From positions 10,654,967 to 10,718,966 of the forward strand of contig NC_054748.1 of NCBI RefSeq assembly GCF_018143015.1: a DNA stretch of 64,000 nt. Direction: 5' to 3'. The stretch comes from Lytechinus variegatus. Its lineage: Eukaryota > Echinodermata > Echinoidea > Temnopleuroida > Toxopneustidae. Position numbers and translations under genes: made by a program. Positions 58,395 through 64,000 of the stretch are shown here, piece after piece (positions within the stretch are counted from its first letter, which is position 1; every line of letters begins with the position of its first letter). The notes under the pieces are model-generated. The model saw nothing but the letters and a program-made list of their open reading frames with translations. It searched no databases and was not told where the DNA came from.

Positions 58395-59280
58395 AGAGCT
58401 CTTTGGATGCAGCTGTTCCTGGTCAAAGATGTTCTGTTTGCAATATGCTTGTTTTATCCTTCCAAAGAACAAGTTGTCTTGGTCCCAATAGGATGTTCTC
58501 AAGCTGATGACCAGGTGTTCTCTACCAGAAGAATGTTTTCCGTTCAATGGGATGGTGTTCTATTTGATAGAGATGATACTTTGTCATAAGGTGATGGCAC
58601 TTAAATTTCCAAACACAGATGAAGGTGTTATGTCTCCAAAGATGATTTTTATAAACAGAGAATGCTATCCATTAAAAAGGAACTTTGCATGAAGAAAGAA
58701 ATGTATTTCATTGCTGTAGGAATGACTGACACATTCAACAAGAAAATTTCATTAATAGAGAAAAGTTTATCCATTCAATAAAGTGTGCTCCTTTTATAAA
58801 GAGTACAGTCAGTGAGATGCTGTCCATTAATAAAAGCAGGGTTTTATGTTCTGTGAGAAGATATCATAAATTCCCCTAAAAGATCGCCATTTGTTGATAA
58901 AATCTCTATTCAGCGAGATATTCTCCATTCAGCGAGATATTCTCCATTCAGAGACAAGAAAATCCAAGTGAGATTAATTTCAGATAAACAAAATATGCTA
59001 TCCACTAATTGGCAGATAGTTTTCCCTTTAAAAGAAGATGATTTCAGTTCAAAGATAGAATGTTTCCATCCAACTAGATCTTCCCTGTTCATTGAGAGAA
59101 TGATCTCCCTTCGGTGACAAAATGTTATGTTTGATTTTGTGTAAGCAATATTCTCCATTCACACAGTAAGTCATGCTCTATTGAACAAAGGTATACAGTC
59201 CATTCAATGGGAGAAAGTTATCCGTTCAACACAAGATGTTTTCATTCATAGATTGTCTGCTGAACAGAAATTCAGTGGTG
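58395..59280. repeat. Degenerate ~20-22-bp minisatellite, about 0.88 kb
   Basis: Some 35-40 worn copies of a unit near AAGATGTTCTCCATTCAATG. The clearest adjacent pair is ATATTCTCCATTCAGCGAG repeated at about 58905-58945. Unit length varies from about 17 to 26. It lies in the proposed first intron of Ig8. No coding evidence. Confidence 0.75.
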
Positions 59281-59658
59281 AACATTTCACACTCCTGGCT
59301 TAAAGATTGTCAGGCACTCGTGATGAGTCTCTTCAATATAATTCTCCCATATTTTCAGGTGTATGTGCTGAAAGAACAAGTTTCAAATAATTCTTATTGT
59401 CTCATGGGTTTGATTTTCATTTTAATGAAATGATATAACCCCTTCGTTTTGTTATTGGAAGGGAATAACAAATTTAGGCCACTCCTTTTCAACAAGACTC
59501 AGTAGATTTCCTACCTTTTATTTTGATTAAATTTGTATAATAAACATATATAATGGCCTGATTAATCAATTAGGAATGAAACCTAAGTACAAAATTTTCA
59601 ATTATTAGGTAATGTTATTAAAGAGAATGAAAGAAATGAAGATTAGTATCTGACTTAC

Positions 59659-59760
59659 CAAAGTGTTCCTGTTCTTGAACTGTATGCTCCTCTGATACAT
59701 AGCTTATGGGTTTTTTTTTAGTCCTGTACACTTGGGCTTTCGCGGCATATTGAACACGTG
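59659..59760 (-). promoter_or_regulatory. Candidate leader exon of Ig8
   Basis: Minus-strand AACAGGAACACTTTG is followed by the donor GTAAGT (exon end 59659), 1.5 kb upstream of the Ig8 ATG, matching the layout of the other genes. The exon start is not defined. Confidence 0.35.
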
Positions 59761-60979
59761 GGTCCTCAAGTCCCTTTAATAGTCTGAAATCTCAGACCTT
59801 GATTGAAACTTTAATAACCAGCGGGTCTTCAGACAAGTCTAGCTCAAATACAACTTATTGGACTGAAGGTTCTGTAGTATGCAACTGTTAGTTGGGCCCT
59901 TTAGGTGGTAAATTCAGACCACTTTCCTCACATAAAATGTTTTGTGCTGTATAAAACCTGGTTTCACTGGTATAGGGTTGTCTCCAAGACTACACATAAT
60001 TGTGTATGGATTATGCATATGCATTTAACTATATGATATCAGTGAATGCTAACAGATCCCTTAAACTATAAAAAGAGACAGGGTCAAAGTATGATTGCTC
60101 TACAATACTGTATGTGTTAAGAATAATAAATGTTCCTCAGCCCTACAATTTAGAGTTCAGCCCTTTGTCTAATGTGCTCTGCAGAGTTTCATGCCGCCAT
60201 GAGTTTTCAAAGCATTTTCATATTATGATCTGATGGTAAAAAAATTTCTGACATCCTTGTTATGTACTTCCCACCACACAAACCAACATCCTAACCTGTC
60301 TTCATCCAATATCAAACATTGGATCAGCTAAGATTATAATTAAGATCAAAAGGTCAACTACATGTACATAAATATTAAATATTAAATGACTGAGGTGTCA
60401 GAAAAATATTGTAGTAATTAGATAATCAATGCGAAGGTGACAAAAAAAACTATCACTAGACTGGATGTAGCCATTTTTTTCTGAAGCAGTGTAGTATGGT
60501 GCAGAACTCATTGGCTCAATTCATCATAAATCACCAAAGTATTAATGATTAAGGGACAGATGAATATCTTCATTGATATTTGGTCTTTCCAAACTTGATG
60601 TGTGATATATTTTTCACAGTTGCTTTGAAAGAGAAAACAAAATGGTCAACTAATTTTTGAGAATTATTACGCAGAAACCTTTTGAGAACTTTGTTTATAT
60701 AGAGAGCAAGAGAATTAATTCTGCACTGACAATGAGAGACCAAATTTATAGAGAATTTCTTGCTCTTAGAATTTTAAATTGAGCATTAAAATGCAAAAGA
60801 ACGTTAAGCGGGGAAGATACCAGGGTACATGAGAAACCGATGTGTGAGAAAGCATTGAACTTTACTCAATATTTCTGTTCTGCCAGCTGGAATACAATGT
60901 ATACATTCATACTTTATACGATGTTCATGAACAGAAGGAAATCAATAATGTGATGTTCTTTGAATTGTGTGTTTTACAG
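59761..60979. other. Intergenic or intronic DNA left of the EP400-like exon
   Basis: No coding exon recognised on either strand. The last bases (TGTGTGTTTTACAG) are the acceptor of the next exon. Confidence 0.5.
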
Positions 60980-61182
60980 GAATATCTAGCACCCCTGGAG
61001 GACAAATGGGTGCGGTCCCCAGCCCCAGTCAGCAGCCATTGTTCTCCCCACCACCTGCCCAGCAACAGGCAACCCCACAGCCACAGCAGCAACCACAACA
61101 GCAACAGTCGCAGACACCAACACCACAGCCACAGCAGACCCCAGTAACTCCCGCACAACCACCAGCTAAAGGCACTGGCCAG
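60980..61182 (+). CDS. EP400: EP400/Domino-like Gln/Pro-rich exon
   Basis: A 203-base internal exon between the acceptor TTTTACAG and donor GTAAGA, entering in phase with two codon bases (GA) and ending on a codon boundary. It encodes STPGGQ, SPSQQP, then PQPQQQPQQQQSQ and QTPVTPAQPPAKGTGQ. The following exon (63907) starts on a codon boundary with LPGSKD, so the joint reads TGQ-LPG. From memory of vertebrate EP400, its Gln-rich C-terminal part has a TTPGG motif, then QTP, then a TGVQLPG...TP segment before poly-Gln, in the same order. EP400 is the SWI2/SNF2 ATPase of the TIP60/p400 complex in the nucleus and exchanges H2A variants. The motor and SANT exons are not in the window. Other Gln-rich coactivators remain possible. 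Confidence 0.6.
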
Positions 61183-62115
61183 GTAAGATTAATCAGTCTC
61201 TTAACCCGTCGCCCACTGGAACCAGATGATTAGTAGGTACAAAGCCTATGGGAATCATGGAATTCAGTATTTAACAGGTTAATTTACACTTCATATTGTA
61301 GAAATAAAATGGTGGAGTCCCATATTGTCTACAACACAGAAAAATTACAGAATTCAGGCCAAACATGGAATTTGTACTATTTCATGGAAAACACCTTTTT
61401 TCTGGCCAAACAACTTGGACTGAGAAAAATTCCTTGAAATTCCTGAAAAACAAAGCGAAATCCAGTTTACAGTGTATAACATAACTGTGCATATGTGGAA
61501 AATTGGTGAATCCAATCTGTTATACATGTAAGTGTTCAATATATATTTGCCAACTCTATCTGCATAGAAATTAGAAAGGGATGTTTTTGTTTTTCTAGTA
61601 GTTTGACAATTAACATAAATTGCTTTATCATACCTCACCATAGAACACAGACTTTGATGATTAAATCAGGGAAGAACCACATGGGATTTGCATTGAAAAA
61701 TCTTTCAAATGTGGGGCTCTATTCGCTTCCTTCTTCTTGTGGTTTACCATACTTTTGCACATTCACAGTTTTATGCAGTTTGATTTTCTTCATTATGTTA
61801 CCATACAAGGAATTTGTGTACATGTATATCTTTCATTTTAGTCGTAAATTTTGCAAAGTAGGTGTTGTACGTCCCGTGTACATGTACCGGTACTTAAAAA
61901 GTATTTACCCGGTAATGGTCTTGCAAGTGCACTGGTATTGTCATTTAGCATGTCACACTTTTATCGCATTGCAAGTTTTTGTTCTATTGCAGGGGGGGTA
62001 TTTCATAAACCAATTTGTCAGTAATTCTCACTGATGGCTGTATTAGGTTTCCAAGATACTGTCATCTAATTGGTTGAGGACCTATTTAGCAGTGAAAATC
62101 ACTATAACAAGGCCA

Positions 62116-62249
62116 GGGGCCTGTAATACAAAGCTTAGCAATGATCGTAGAACATTTTTCTATGATTGATTCCATTGAGACTACAATGTACAACCAATCA
62201 TGAAAATCAAGCGTACGATCAATTACTAACCTATGTGTTACGGGACCCT
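62116..62249. mobile_element. Short palindromic MITE F, copy 2
   Basis: GGGGCCTGTAATACAAAGCT at the left and the inverted TATGTGTTACGGGACCC at the right. AGCTTAGCAATGATCGTA pairs with TACGATCAATTACTAACC, so almost the whole element is one hairpin. Confidence 0.8.
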
Positions 62250-62980
62250 GGACTTCATGAAATACTCTCCACATTGTGCAATGCTTGTTAGTAGGTTTTC
62301 CAAAAGTAACATATGTTCACCTCTCTATCATTTCATTGAATAGGGAATTCCCCTAATGTACATTTCTTCCCGAGTGTATTATTATATTCAGTACGCTGGA
62401 CATCCTGTTTGTGCCACATAACTATGCAATACTCATTCCTAAGTGATTTTATTACTGATATGTCTATTAATATCTCTTGCATACCTGCTTGAATTTATTT
62501 GGATATTAGTTTGCCTTTTTGTAGTTTTGGTTTTAGTTGTGATTAAGAATTGGGCTAGACAGTTGAAATCAACTACATGTACTCAGTTGTCATTTTAATC
62601 ATTGGATATAATCTGCAAACTAGGATTAATCAGCTATGTCTTTCAAATCCTGTCAAATATCTGGAGAAATTGTAAGTTTGGCTGTTTGTTTTAGTTTGAT
62701 GTTATGGTGTTAAATTGATCACATTCTTCCAGTGAAGATCTTTGATGTGTTTTAGTTGGTGTATAAAAAGTAATTTTCTCTAATATGGCACAGCAAGCCT
62801 TATCTACATCTTTTTTCTGTTGCTTTTATTGCCCTTTGCCTACTGGAACTGGGTAATCCTAATTCAAATTCAATGTGAATGGCAGAATTCAACTGTCAAT
62901 TGGTTACATGTAGGCGGTTGCCAACTGGAAGCCTTTGGTCACTGCGCAGATTTTAAAAGTCAATATCTTGATAATAATGA

Positions 62981-63158
62981 TGGGCGTTGTGGCGTGCGCC
63001 TGTAATCCAAGCTGTGGGGAAGTTACAAATTGATGCAGAGGTTCGAGGTTCGAGCCCTGGTCACGTCTTTCAGATGGTGACGTTAAAGGTCGGTCCCAGA
63101 CGTAAATAATCATATCTGATTGACACACGTCTGACAAAACTCAAATACACACACACAC
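62981..63158 (+). mobile_element. SINE with a 7SL/Alu-like head and (AC)n tail
   Basis: The head TGGCGTGCGCCTGTAATCC, then GTTCGAGGTTCGAGCCC about 55 bases later, have the sequence and spacing of the A and B boxes of 7SL-type pol III promoters. The body has ATGGTGACGTTAAAGG and GGTCCCAGACG, and the tail is (AC)n. GATAATAATGA and GATGATAATGA flank it as a near-perfect target duplication. Confidence 0.75.
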
Positions 63159-63906
63159 GATGATAATGAAATAATAATGGTAATGATAATAATACATATA
63201 TAATTTTTATAAAATGCTTTACTACGGGAGTTTCTAGGTGCACTGTGTTCTGTCTATGGTTTATACTTGGGGAAAAATTATTCTAAAAAGATGACACAAC
63301 TAATACTAATAATCAAAACTTGTGTTCACCTCTAATTGACGGACCAACTCTCTGTAAATCATCTATTAAACAGGTAGGTTTTGAGTAGGGCCTTGAACTG
63401 ACTATAAACAGACTTGACATTATGAACGAGCCCATTGCCCCTTGAACCAGTTGGTCCATGTGAATGTCCATGGGATTTACAGGTCTCAGAAGTCACTGGT
63501 TAATATTAACAAAACAAAAAATAATCAAATAGAGAGTTGTCCACAAAATCAGCCATTTTGAAGCATGTTGCCATTTTGAGGACCCCTATCAAAAGTGTTG
63601 CAAAACTTAATTTTATAACATTCCAGTTTTTGTGAAAGTTGTTTTTAATTGCTCCTCTCATTACTACTTCCTTGGGTTTTGGTTTCCTCAAAAGGTTGTT
63701 AACCCTTTGGATAGAAACAATCTAATATTACAGCTACACTCTCTACTGTATTACCCGGTTGACTACTGAATTCTTTCATTCGCTGAGGCCTTCCTTGCAC
63801 AGCGATCACCTGGTTTAATTAGGTGATGGGTTACATTTAGAAAATACACCCAACAAGCTATCCTTATAATTATGTTGATTTTTGTAATTTGGACATATAT
63901 CTGTAG

Positions 63907-64000
63907 CTCCCAGGTAGCAAAGATCTCTCAAGGCAGTTCACTCCTGAGCAATTACAACGCATCTTCCAGTTGAAGCAACAGCAACAACATCTGAAACAAC
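63907..64000 (+). CDS. EP400: EP400/Domino-like exon, cut by the window end
   Basis: Starts after ATCTGTAG on a codon boundary. The open frame reads LPGSKDLSRQ, then FTPEQLQRIFQLK and QQQQHLKQ to the window edge. It matches the phase of the preceding exon and resembles the LPG...TP...poly-Gln region of EP400. The right end is unknown. Confidence 0.6.

Larger units (their letters stand above)
61183..63906 (+). other. Intron between the two EP400-like exons
   Basis: 2.72 kb from GTAAGA to ATCTGTAG. It contains MITE F (62116-62249) and a SINE (62981-63158). The remaining parts, including 62250-62980 and 63159-63906, are AT-rich with no gene seen. Confidence 0.6.

Noticed and set aside
58395-59280. 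CRISPR-like spaced repeats
   Set aside because: Units are contiguous, degenerate and variable in length, without unique spacers, in a eukaryotic genome.
60191-60240. ATG with a strong GCCGCC context as a gene start
   Set aside because: The frame stops after nine codons and no spliced continuation is evident.
60925-61158. Leu/Trp-rich minus-strand frame
   Set aside because: It is the antisense shadow of the Gln/Pro-rich EP400-like exon.

Overview
The window looks like nuclear DNA of an echinoderm, most likely a sea urchin. The evidence is AT-rich, intron-rich DNA packed with non-autonomous DNA transposons and fold-back MITEs of types common in echinoderms, plus one LINE and one SINE, with no bacterial-style operons. 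Species cannot be assigned without a search.

The main content (about 1.9-59.7 kb) is a tandem cluster of eight related genes, all on the minus strand, here called Ig1 to Ig8 in order of coordinate. Each encodes a predicted type I membrane protein: signal peptide, a degenerate V-like Ig domain, a second cysteine-rich Ig-like domain, a Thr/Ser/Pro-rich stalk, one membrane helix and a short basic tail. The coding part is one exon. Its ATG sits just after a possible splice acceptor, and conserved donor sites (GTAAG) 0.6-5.7 kb upstream suggest a separate non-coding or mostly non-coding leader exon in Ig2 to Ig8. Ig3 to Ig6 are spaced about 8.4-9.0 kb apart inside duplicated units. Ig4 has lost its signal peptide and Ig8 is frameshifted. 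Ig4, Ig5 and Ig6 end inside the decayed remains of an older Ig7-like gene, a mark of unequal exchange. Ig1 seems to have received part of its first domain from the Ig3-type genes. This pattern of tandem duplication, mosaicism, loss and divergent ectodomains is typical of a fast-evolving recognition-receptor family. The binding partners and function are unknown.

The duplicated units act as natural controls for mobile-element insertion. For a Tc1-like MITE, a hAT-like element, a pogo-like element, a TAA-target element and a family with a 5-bp target duplication, both the filled and the empty paralogous site are present in the window. Other structure includes a 1.3-kb (TCA)n satellite, an 84-bp perfect palindrome, a fold-back cruciform MITE, a degenerate ~20-bp minisatellite, a SINE with a 7SL/Alu-like head, and two repeat families that carry perfect DR1-type nuclear-receptor motifs.

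At the right edge, on the plus strand, two phase-matched Gln/Pro-rich exons (60980-61182 and 63907 to the window end) resemble the C-terminal part of EP400/Domino, the p400 chromatin remodeller. No upstream exon of that gene was recognised, so the Ig cluster may lie antisense within, or just upstream of, that gene.
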